Positions 1-6,066 of a DNA stretch of 13,049 nt are shown here, in pieces. Origin of the DNA: Bacillota bacterium (lineage in GTDB: Bacteria > Bacillota > Clostridia > Christensenellales > Aristaeellaceae). The notes below the pieces were generated by a model. It worked only from the letters and a program-made list of their open reading frames with translations, was not told the DNA's origin and did not search any database. A program made the position numbers and the translations under genes. The stretch's first letter is position 1, and every line of letters begins with the position of its first letter. The stretch is from positions 1-13,049 of the forward strand of contig JAEZLW010000038.1 of the NCBI GenBank assembly GCA_023415145.1. Direction: 5' to 3'.

Positions 1-884
1 GTACTCACATATCCCGTGGCACCGCTCACGCTGACCAGCGTCCAATCTTTCCCCTTGTCCAGCACCGTTACCCCGGTACCAACCGTCAGCTTGTTGATGA
101 CGGAAGCACTCCAACTGGGGCCTGAACGGAAATTGGCGTAACTGCCTCCGTTGGGGTTGCTCACCGTGGCAGCAAAAGGCTCCGATGTCATTTTGAGATA
201 GGCGGTCATCATGTACCCTGTTTTATCCCCCACCTGCACTTTGCACCATATATCCCCGCGCTGCAATACGGAAACGGGTGTATAGTTTTTGTACTTGCCC
301 AGGATCGTCGCTGTAGTCGATGCCGTTTCCCGAAGATTCAATACCTGTGTACTCTTCGGGTTGTTCACGACGGCATACTGTGATGCTCCCCCCGCTTCGG
401 TGGAAAGGAATTTTGAGGCAACATAGCCTGTTTGACTGTTCACGCTCACTTTGTACCAGTCAATGCCCTTCACCAGTACATCTACCTTGGTCCCTTCGGC
501 CACACCGGTGATTACCGTGCCCGAATCAGTGGGCGACTGGCGCAGATTCACACCTGTACCCGTATTGGTGCGCACAAACCTCGCCGCGATCACGGCATCG
601 TTGCCGGCTGTCAAGAAGCTTTTCATCATATATCCCGTTTTGCCGCCCGCCTGTACTTTGTGGAAAGTGTCACCCTCCTCCAGTACCATGACCCAGGTGC
701 CGGTAGGGTATTTGCCAAGGATGGCGGCCGTCAGGCTGGCGCTTTCCCGCAAGTTCAGGGTTCCGCCTTTTACAGCCAGGTAGACGGCATCGGCTAGGGA
801 AAGGGCTGGGAGAAAGCAAAACACTGCCGCCAACAGTGCGGCAAGGCCATATTTTAATGTGCGGAGTCTAACGAAACTTTTCAT
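1..884 (-). CDS. Exported protein with at least four bacterial SH3 repeats (3' end outside window)
   Basis: This gene runs off the left edge, so only the first 294 residues are visible. The ATG at 884 has an ideal AAGGAGGT (891-898) six bases upstream. Residues 1-32 form a signal peptide: basic start, hydrophobic core around 14-30, and a probable cleavage site after ALSLADA, with no lipobox cysteine. Four SH3-type repeats follow, at about 33-93, 100-162, 169-232 and 238-294. Each has the NLR(E/Q)S or NFRSG core and ends in GYMM or GYV. Such domains usually bind peptidoglycan stem peptides or target cell-wall hydrolases, so the product should act at the cell envelope. Repeats 1 and 3 resemble each other (LGKY, KTGYMM), as do 2 and 4 (DW..VSV, TGYV). 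No catalytic domain is visible; an amidase or NlpC/P60 domain could lie beyond the edge. The family call is firm and the overall role is inferred. Confidence 0.88.
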   Translation of the reverse strand, partial: MKSFVRLRTLKYGLAALLAAVFCFLPALSLADAVYLAVKGGTLNLRESASLTAAILGKYPTGTWVMVLEEGDTFHKVQAGGKTGYMMKSFLTAGNDAVIAARFVRTNTGTGVNLRQSPTDSGTVITGVAEGTKVDVLVKGIDWYKVSVNSQTGYVASKFLSTEAGGASQYAVVNNPKSTQVLNLRETASTTATILGKYKNYTPVSVLQRGDIWCKVQVGDKTGYMMTAYLKMTSEPFAATVSNPNGGSYANFRSGPSWSASVINKLTVGTGVTVLDKGKDWTLVSVSGATGYVS

Positions 885-1027
885 GGCGGGACCTCCTTGA
901 CCTAATAAAGTGACGTTATCAGTGCCTTTCTTCATGTAGTACGAATAGCAAGAGGCATACGCTCTCCTTCAGGTCTCTCCATACATCGGCTGACTTATCA
1001 TCATGTTAAACATTTTTCTATTTCCTA

Positions 1028-1056
1028 TTGACATACTAGGGAATATAAGCTATTAT
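1028..1056 (+). promoter_or_regulatory. Sigma-A promoter for the metQ-like gene
   Basis: TTGACA at 1028-1033 and TATTAT at 1051-1056 are separated by exactly 17 bp in an AT-rich stretch. This nearly matches the housekeeping consensus. Transcription would start near 1063, giving a leader of about 170 nt before the coding region at 1232. Confidence 0.85.
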
Positions 1057-1062
1057 TTATTT

Positions 1063-1231
1063 CATACTTTACTAATAGGAATTGAGGCGAAGAGCATGCG
1101 GTACCTGCATCCCGGCAACCCCAACCCCTTCCGCTGCATAGGCGGGCGAATGTGCATTTGACGATATCAAGATTTTTGGCTCATGGACATCCCCATAAAC
1201 AAAATGCATAAACGCAAAGGAGCGTTGTTTC
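1063..1231 (+). promoter_or_regulatory. Structured 5' leader of the metQ-like gene, possible SAM-responsive element
   Basis: The leader is unusually long for one gene and can fold. ATGC (1096-1099) pairs with GCAT (1107-1110). Directly after that hairpin comes CCCGGCAACC (1111-1120), which contains the GGCAACC core shared by SAM-I and SAM-IV riboswitches. CCGC (1131-1134) pairs with GCGG (1142-1145). TTGA (1082-1085) could close the fold with TCAA (1167-1170). Alternatively, TTGA (1158-1161) pairs with the same TCAA just before a TTTTT run (1173-1177), giving a weak terminator-like alternative. The AAAGGAG ribosome binding site lies largely in the loop of a small hairpin, AACGC 1211-1215 with GCGTT 1222-1226. 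A methionine-uptake gene is a classic SAM riboswitch target, but the rest of the consensus (GGTGC.AATTCC, canonical P2) could not be aligned by eye, so the class is uncertain. Confidence 0.35.
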
Positions 1232-2065
1232 ATGAAAAAGCTGCTTTCCATTGCTTTGGTCCTGGTTCTTGCGCTTTCCCTGTCCACAGCTTCCGCCCAA
1301 ACGCTTACCAAGGTTGTCATCGGCGCTACGCCCACCCCCCATGCCGAGGTGCTGGAACTGGTCAAAGAAGACCTTGCCGCCCTTGGATTTGACCTTCAGA
1401 TCGTTGTTTTCACCGAGTATCCGCTGCCAAATCCGGCTCTAGGCGCAGGCGAGCTTGACGCCAACTACTTCCAGCACCTGCCCTACCTGAACGCCTACAA
1501 TGCCACCGTTTCGCAAAGCGAACAGCTTGTACCCGCCATCGGCGTGCATTACGAGCCTTACGCGCTGTATCCCGGCAAGACCAAAACGCTGGAGGAACTT
1601 ACGGAAGGCGGCATCATCACTATCACCAATGATCCTTCCAACGAGACCCGCGCACTGCTTCTGCTTGCGGAAGCCGGACTGATCACCCTGCCCGAGGGCA
1701 CCACCCCCGACAGCAGCCTGACGGTTCTGGATATTGTAGAAAACCCCCTGAAGCTGGACATCAAGGAAGTGGATGCTTCCACTCTGCCAGCAACCCTTTC
1801 CGATGCCGACTTCGCCGTGATCAACGGCAACTTCGCACTGGATGCAGGCCTGAGTCCCGCTACAGACGCCGTATTCGTGGAGCCCATAGACAGTGATGCC
1901 GGCAAGACCTATACCAACTATGTGGTGGTTCGCCCGGGTGATGCGGAGGCAGATTTCGTGAAGGCACTGACAGCCGTTTTGCATACGCAAAAGGTATACG
2001 ATTTCCTGCTCACAAGCGAAGCGTTCAAGGGCGGCGTCATCCCCACCTTCACCCCGGCGGAGTAA
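1232..2065 (+). CDS. metQ: MetQ/NlpA-family methionine ABC transporter substrate-binding protein
   Basis: The product has 277 residues, the usual length for this family. It should bind methionine or a related compound outside the membrane and deliver it to a MetNI-type ABC importer. Family signatures are clear: IGATPTPHAEVLE near the N-terminus, DANYFQHLPYL near residue 80, NDPSNETRALLLLAEAGLI in the middle, and DFAVINGNFALDAGL in the second lobe. The ATG at 1232 follows AAAGGAG (1216-1222) at good spacing. Residues 1-22 are a signal peptide ending STASAQ. Oddly, there is no cysteine in or near this region, whereas Gram-positive MetQ proteins normally carry a lipobox. No metN or metI gene lies nearby, so the partner ATPase and permease must be encoded elsewhere, if this protein serves in import. 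The ligand (L-methionine, D-methionine, or methionine sulfoxide) cannot be told from sequence. Confidence 0.9.
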   Translation: MKKLLSIALVLVLALSLSTASAQTLTKVVIGATPTPHAEVLELVKEDLAALGFDLQIVVFTEYPLPNPALGAGELDANYFQHLPYLNAYNATVSQSEQLVPAIGVHYEPYALYPGKTKTLEELTEGGIITITNDPSNETRALLLLAEAGLITLPEGTTPDSSLTVLDIVENPLKLDIKEVDASTLPATLSDADFAVINGNFALDAGLSPATDAVFVEPIDSDAGKTYTNYVVVRPGDAEADFVKALTAVLHTQKVYDFLLTSEAFKGGVIPTFTPAE

Positions 2066-2086
2066 AGCATTTCATCGTTTCTCAGG

Positions 2087-2114
2087 CGTCCGGCTTTTTG
2101 CCGGGCGTTTTTTT
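2087..2114 (+). terminator. Intrinsic terminator after metQ
   Basis: CGTCCGGC (2087-2094) pairs with GCCGGGCG (2100-2107) over 8 bp with one G-T pair and a TTTTT loop. Seven T residues follow (2108-2114). It begins 22 bp after the metQ stop codon and separates that gene from the next promoter. Confidence 0.93.
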
Positions 2115-2139
2115 GCATGGCTTGTTTTTATGGTATAAT
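2113..2139 (+). promoter_or_regulatory. Extended -10 promoter for the pseudouridine synthase gene
   Basis: A perfect TATAAT (2134-2139) is preceded by TG one base upstream (TGG, 2131-2133), an extended -10 element. The best -35 is weak: TTGCAT at 2113-2118 with 15-bp spacing. Expected start is near 2146, about 95 bases before the ATG at 2242. Confidence 0.7.
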
Positions 2140-2174
2140 GTGCACAATTGTTTGTCAAGGGATGGAAATTGCTT

Positions 2175-2219
2175 ATGTCGAAAGAAAACAAAAAGATATT
2201 GTTAAGAAAAATTTTGTAG
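2175..2219 (+). CDS. Possible 14-residue leader peptide upstream of the pseudouridine synthase
   Basis: An ATG at 2175 opens a short frame, MSKENKKILLRKIL, ending at TAG (2217-2219). It lies in the 5' leader of the next gene, with only a poorly placed purine stretch (AAGGGATGG, 2157-2165) upstream. It is lysine-rich with a leucine/isoleucine pattern. A frame this short can easily arise by chance, so this is a weak candidate and no function is assigned. Confidence 0.15.
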   Translation: MSKENKKILLRKIL

Positions 2220-2241
2220 AATCGTGGAACGGAGAGTTGTT

Positions 2242-3129
2242 ATGCGGCAATTGTCCTTTACCGTAGCGTCCCCGGATGAGGGAAGGCAACTCAAGCATGT
2301 GGTGTTTTCCCGCCTGAAGCTTGGCCGCAGATTGTTTTCCAGCATCAAGTTTCAAAACGGCCTGCTTATTGATGGAATACCTGTCCATGCCGATCAGAAG
2401 GTTCACTCTGGGCAAACTGTCACCCTCCTGCTGCCTGCGGATGGACAATATGGGCGGCTGCCACAGGATGCTCCACTGTCCATTGCCTATGAGGATGATG
2501 ATCTGCTAATCATCGAAAAACCCGCCCCTTTGCCCAGCCAGGCTTCCTCCCGCCAGGGATGTGACACGCTGGAAAACCATGTGGCAGCTTATCTTCACTC
2601 CAATGGTTCCTTTGTGTACCGGCCGGTGAACAGACTGGACAAAGGCGTCAGCGGTTTGATGGCAATCGCCAAAAATGCCTATGCACAACAGCGGCTGCAA
2701 ATCATGCTGCACTCGCCTGACTTTGTGCGGGAATACCTGGCGGTGGTGGAAGGCAACTTGCAGCCGCCATCGGGCGTTATTGATGCGCCTATCGGCAAAA
2801 TCAGTTTACATGGCGTCAAGCGGTGCATCACTCCGGAAGGAAAGCCCTCCGTCACCCATTATGAAACGCTGCAGGCAGGTGAAAGCCGAAGCCTTGTAAA
2901 GCTACGCCTTGAAACAGGCCGCACCCATCAAATACGGGTTCACATGCAGCATATGGGCTGCCCGGTGTTGGGGGATTTTCTCTATGGCCGGGAATCAGCG
3001 GAACTGCCGGGACGCATTGCGCTGCATTCCTTTCATTTGGAATGTTTGCATCCTGTGACCAATGAGCGCCTGTCCCTTACCGCGCCGCTGCCTAAGGATG
3101 TGGCGAAATTGATGAAGGATAAAAAGTGA
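2242..3129 (+). CDS. RluA-family RNA pseudouridine synthase
   Basis: The product of 295 residues isomerises specific uridines to pseudouridine in ribosomal or transfer RNA in the cytoplasm. The N-terminal 65 residues resemble the S4-like RNA-binding fold often found in RluD-type enzymes (SSIKFQNGLLIDGIPV). The catalytic motif is NRLDKGVSGLMAIAK, with the nucleophilic aspartate at residue 133. The C-terminal family signature GRTHQIRVHMQHMGCPVLGD is at 226-245. The usual HRLD is NRLD here, which is a tolerated variation next to the essential aspartate. The start is set at ATG 2242 because GGAGAG (2231-2236) sits five bases upstream. A GTG at 2224 would add six residues but has no ribosome binding site. 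It has its own promoter and converges with the minus-strand operon. The exact RNA target (RluC, RluD or tRNA type) is not resolved. Confidence 0.93.
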   Translation: MRQLSFTVASPDEGRQLKHVVFSRLKLGRRLFSSIKFQNGLLIDGIPVHADQKVHSGQTVTLLLPADGQYGRLPQDAPLSIAYEDDDLLIIEKPAPLPSQASSRQGCDTLENHVAAYLHSNGSFVYRPVNRLDKGVSGLMAIAKNAYAQQRLQIMLHSPDFVREYLAVVEGNLQPPSGVIDAPIGKISLHGVKRCITPEGKPSVTHYETLQAGESRSLVKLRLETGRTHQIRVHMQHMGCPVLGDFLYGRESAELPGRIALHSFHLECLHPVTNERLSLTAPLPKDVAKLMKDKK

Positions 3130-3130
3130 A

Positions 3131-3155
3131 CGCGCTTGATAAAATCTCAAGCGCG
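3131..3155. terminator. Perfect 9-bp hairpin between convergent genes, possible bidirectional terminator
   Basis: CGCGCTTGA (3131-3139) pairs perfectly with TCAAGCGCG (3147-3155) around a 7-base AT-rich loop, starting one base after the pseudouridine synthase stop codon. No T run follows on the plus strand. On the minus strand a TTTTT occurs five bases beyond the stem, so it may serve the minus-strand operon better. The structure is certain and the function is inferred. Confidence 0.5.
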
Positions 3156-3212
3156 GTGTCAACATATATCGGATGCGTAAACATTCCTCCAGCATATCGG
3201 TTGCTGCTACTC

Positions 3213-3235
3213 GCGGGCGATTGATAATCGCCCGC
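3213..3235. repeat. Perfect 10-bp inverted repeat in the convergent gap
   Basis: GCGGGCGATT (3213-3222) pairs with AATCGCCCGC (3226-3235) across a three-base loop, GAT. No T tract follows on either strand, so it is not a standard terminator. The surrounding gap (3130-3299) holds no convincing gene. A second weak structure, AACAT with ATGTT flanking GGAATATTTCC, lies at about 3252-3292. Confidence 0.6.
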
Positions 3236-3299
3236 ATGTATAGGATTAAATCAACATCGTTTTTCGGAATATTTCCAAGAATCAATGTTTTGCATGGTA

Positions 3300-4094
3300 T
3301 CAAACAAAAAACTTCGCGACCCCTCGGCCAATGAGGCGGGCCAGCCTCACCTTCCAAACACCCCTTTTTAACGGGATATAGTAGGTGCATTTGGGCTCCA
3401 GCCAGCCTTTGCCCTTCCAATATTGATAATCATGCGGATTGACCGTCTGAGCGTCCGGTTGCATCCAGCATATCTGCTGCACGCAAAAAGCAATCAACGA
3501 ATACCAGCCGGGATCTGTCTCAGCTCCCCGCATCAGGTCCTTCCAAAACACCTCCGCTGCCCGGCGGATGATTTTTTCATGCTGAATACGTATCTCTTCT
3601 TTGTCCATCAACGCCCCGGTGCGAAGCTTTGCCCTTCCCGCCACACGGCATCCCCAGGTGTGAAGGGCCGAATCCATCGTCCTGAGAGCATGATTGGAAG
3701 AGCCCATGCCAGCCGTGGTGATCAAAAACGCGCATTTCCCCGCCAGCGCGGGTCGGTGGCAGGTAAAGGCCATACGGTCGATCCAGTTTTTCAGGATACC
3801 GTTCACATCCTCCACATACACTGGACTGGCAAGAAGGTAGCCATCCGCCTGAAGCATCTTGTCCCGTATGGACAGCAGATCATCTTTCAGTGGGCACGTT
3901 TCTTCGCCCTTGTTAAAGCATAGCCTGCATCCCCTGCAGGTACGCACATCCAGGCGGCCCAGGGAAACGCGCTCTATTTCCAGTTCTGTCTTGCGAAGCC
4001 TGGCTTCCTTTTGAAGCTGCTCCTCCACAAGCGACGCCGCGCGGGCGGTATTGCCATCCGTTCTGAAGCTTGAGACGATTGAGAGAACTTTCAT
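3300..4094 (-). CDS. NAD(P)H-dependent FMN reductase / iron-sulfur flavoprotein-like protein
   Basis: The product of 264 residues has a flavodoxin-like fold that should bind FMN and transfer electrons in the cytoplasm. The N-terminal strand and phosphate loop are MKVLSIVSSFRTDGNTARA. A compact cysteine cluster follows, C53-x2-C56-x2-C59-x7-C67 followed by PLKDD. This matches the spacing described for [4Fe-4S] iron-sulfur flavoproteins of anaerobes. SPVYVEDVNGILKNWIDRM (90-108) is the typical flavin-site and dimer segment. About 75 residues follow the core, rich in Trp and Tyr, ending in a basic tail. ATG 4094 is chosen because GAGGG lies eight bases upstream and the residues before it look non-coding; a GTG at 4166 would overlap the preceding gene. 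It is the last of four minus-strand genes, 53 bp after the DUF1015 gene. Whether a cluster is really bound, and the electron acceptor, are unknown. Confidence 0.85.
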   Translation of the reverse strand: MKVLSIVSSFRTDGNTARAASLVEEQLQKEARLRKTELEIERVSLGRLDVRTCRGCRLCFNKGEETCPLKDDLLSIRDKMLQADGYLLASPVYVEDVNGILKNWIDRMAFTCHRPALAGKCAFLITTAGMGSSNHALRTMDSALHTWGCRVAGRAKLRTGALMDKEEIRIQHEKIIRRAAEVFWKDLMRGAETDPGWYSLIAFCVQQICWMQPDAQTVNPHDYQYWKGKGWLEPKCTYYIPLKRGVWKVRLARLIGRGVAKFFV

Positions 4095-4147
4095 GCCATT
4101 TTCCCTCTTTTGGAACGGTTGCGCCGCCCCCATCCGACGTAATACTG

Positions 4148-5425
4148 TTACAGGATTTTTCTGCACTCCATATAGTACCGCTTTTCGTGAGCCTCGCCCA
4201 TGGAGAAGGTCTTTCGGGGAAGTGCGCCGTCCGAACGCACGGCTGGCAGCAGCGCCGGCTTATCAAGCACCGGTATCAGAAATCCCACGGTATCCTTTTG
4301 CGTGCACAGGTTTTTCACGGTGTCGTCGCCGTGAATATAGTCGATTTCAGCCTCCCTGTGGCGGCCAAGGTAATCATCCAGGTATTTTTGCAGCGTTCCC
4401 ACCGCCAGGGCCGAATCGGGCTGATGAATATAGGCTGCCGATTCCTTTCCACCATGGACCACGGTGATCGCATGATCGCCGGACGTTTTTTGCACACCGC
4501 TTAATTCCATTCCGCGGGCACGGCAGTATTCCGCCCAGTCCCGCATCAGCGCATCCCCATCAGCATGGAATACCACCCGGTGGATGGGATGGAAATGCAG
4601 CGCCGCGTCATGTATGTTTTCCACCTCAATGAGCGCATACCTTGCGGGGTGTTTCTCTATATCCTTAGGAGAAAGCGTCTTCTTCAACTGCTGCCAGTGG
4701 GTTTTGGCGGTAGCCAGGGAATGGTTCCCATCCCCGACAGCCATCAAGAGCGGATTGTCCTGGGGCAGCATCTGTTTGAGCGCTGCCAGGGCGTCATGGA
4801 CACTACGCAAAAGGTCCGGCTCCGTCACCGCCCAACCCCGCAAATGGCCGCCGCCCAGCATCAGCTCAAAATCGTACAAAAGCGGCAGTTCCTCCCGTTT
4901 TGCGTACAAGGGCTCTATTACGGTTTTTTTCATATCGTCAAGCAGCAATAGCACATGCGGGCATTCCAGAGAAGCATCCTGGCGGACTGACAGCCTTGGA
5001 GGAATGCGGGAGAGGATGGTACCCTCCGTCGCCCTGATCATAGACCTGGAATCTTCTGAAAAGTCATAGCTTTCCAAATCGGCGGCAGCAACCAGGCCAA
5101 CCCTTGAACCGCTTGACGTCGTCCGCTCCGTCAGCACAAAACCACCTGTAACGGCCTCCCGCAGAATACCCTTTTGCAGGTATTCCGCCATGGCCCGGTG
5201 GATGAACGGCACCCGCCCGCCGCTTTGCGCAAGAAAAATCTCCGGCAGGGTTAGGCGCAGTGTGGAGGGCTTTTCTCCCACCAGGTTTTCAGCCTCCTGC
5301 CAGTATTCCGGCTGGGAGGTATACTGGTCGCAGGCCACCACGGCCCAAGCAGCAAGATCGGTGCGCTCACCTGGCAGCAGTATATCTGCAGGTGCAATGG
5401 CCACTTGATCCCAGCAAATCATCAT
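4148..5425 (-). CDS. DUF1015 family protein
   Basis: The product has 425 residues, close to the full length of this conserved family of unknown biochemical function. Signatures are PADILLP near the N-terminus, WAVVACDQYTSQPEYW at about 27-42 with STLRLTLPE after it, and a central MAVGDGNHSLATAKTHW with a conserved Asp/His cluster. Later come YIHGDDTV and a C-terminal MSPKTFSMG-like PRKTFSMGE. No signal peptide or membrane segment is seen, so it should be cytosolic. ATG 5425 (ATGATG) has AAAGGGG eight bases upstream. It begins 22 bp after the SRAP stop codon, so the two are almost surely co-transcribed. In other genomes family members often sit beside serine biosynthesis genes; nothing of that kind is present here, so its context gives no clear clue. 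The family assignment is confident, the role is open. Confidence 0.88.
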   Translation of the reverse strand: MMICWDQVAIAPADILLPGERTDLAAWAVVACDQYTSQPEYWQEAENLVGEKPSTLRLTLPEIFLAQSGGRVPFIHRAMAEYLQKGILREAVTGGFVLTERTTSSGSRVGLVAAADLESYDFSEDSRSMIRATEGTILSRIPPRLSVRQDASLECPHVLLLLDDMKKTVIEPLYAKREELPLLYDFELMLGGGHLRGWAVTEPDLLRSVHDALAALKQMLPQDNPLLMAVGDGNHSLATAKTHWQQLKKTLSPKDIEKHPARYALIEVENIHDAALHFHPIHRVVFHADGDALMRDWAEYCRARGMELSGVQKTSGDHAITVVHGGKESAAYIHQPDSALAVGTLQKYLDDYLGRHREAEIDYIHGDDTVKNLCTQKDTVGFLIPVLDKPALLPAVRSDGALPRKTFSMGEAHEKRYYMECRKIL

Positions 5426-5447
5426 GGCGGATACCCCTTTCGTAAAC

Positions 5448-6041
5448 TTATTTTTTATCCGGGCGGATATCCAGCATTGGGTCTTCCATATTTGTCAGAA
5501 CAACAAACGCTTCTGCCGGACCGGAAAGATAGGCATTCCTCTGTGCTTCATCAGTCAGAATCACAGGCATCCTGTCATGGATGGGCCTAACCTGCTTATC
5601 CGCCGGGCGGGTGAGTACGGTAAACACCTCCCGGCCGTCCTCCAGTTTTTTGTACACCCCCGCCATATACATCAGTGGTCTTTTTTGCTGGCTTATGGCC
5701 AATTTATCCTTCGTCCTTTTCCCCAAGGGCGTATGCCGCCACTCAAAGAACCAGTTGGCGGGGATCATGCACCGCCCGGCCAGAAAAGAAGGCCGGAAGA
5801 AGGGCGACAGCGCTACCGTTTCCTGCCTGGCATTGATGACGGGGCTCTTTTTCTCCCAGTGGGGAAAGCCCCATTGCATCAGCCTTGGCATAAAGCAACC
5901 CTGCCCGTCAGGAACAAGCACCGGCACCGACTGGCCGGGAGAGATTTCCCCCTGCGCAAAATCCATTCCGTTCATCTTTTCAAGGATGGCCCGCATATCC
6001 TCATCATTGGCGTCCAACATGAGATAATACCTTTCGCACAC
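5448..6041 (-). CDS. SRAP-domain (HMCES/YedK-type) abasic-site DNA-protein crosslink protein
   Basis: SRAP proteins shield abasic sites in single-stranded DNA by forming a thiazolidine link through Cys2, exposed when the initiator Met is removed. An upstream ATG at 6059 would put the cysteine at position 8 and inactivate that chemistry. A GTG at 6039-6041 lies directly before the Cys codon and gives MCERYYL, matching the canonical MCGRY start, with GAGAGG eight bases upstream. I therefore use the GTG start, giving 197 residues. The other active-site residues fit at a constant offset from E. coli YedK: Asn70 (VINARQET), Glu100 (ANWFFEW) and His155 (IHDRMPVIL). CERY replaces CGRY. The gene lies 25 bp after the helicase and 22 bp before DUF1015, within one operon. 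The product should act on DNA in the cytoplasm during replication stress. No SOS box was found. Confidence 0.93.
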   Translation of the reverse strand: MCERYYLMLDANDEDMRAILEKMNGMDFAQGEISPGQSVPVLVPDGQGCFMPRLMQWGFPHWEKKSPVINARQETVALSPFFRPSFLAGRCMIPANWFFEWRHTPLGKRTKDKLAISQQKRPLMYMAGVYKKLEDGREVFTVLTRPADKQVRPIHDRMPVILTDEAQRNAYLSGPAEAFVVLTNMEDPMLDIRPDKK

Positions 6042-6066
6042 TTTTGTATCCTCTCCCATCCTCGCC

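Noticed and set aside
885..1020. Riboswitch in the leader of the SH3-repeat gene
   Set aside because: There is an imperfect stem (TGCCTTTCTT near 922 with AAGAGGCA near 950), but no conserved core of the c-di-AMP, c-di-GMP or cobalamin classes could be recognised, and no minus-strand promoter was clear.
2995..3420. 141-residue open frame on the minus strand across the convergent gap
   Set aside because: It overlaps the ends of two well-supported genes, has no good ribosome binding site, and is largely the shadow of the pseudouridine synthase. The two perfect hairpins fall inside it, which argues against coding.
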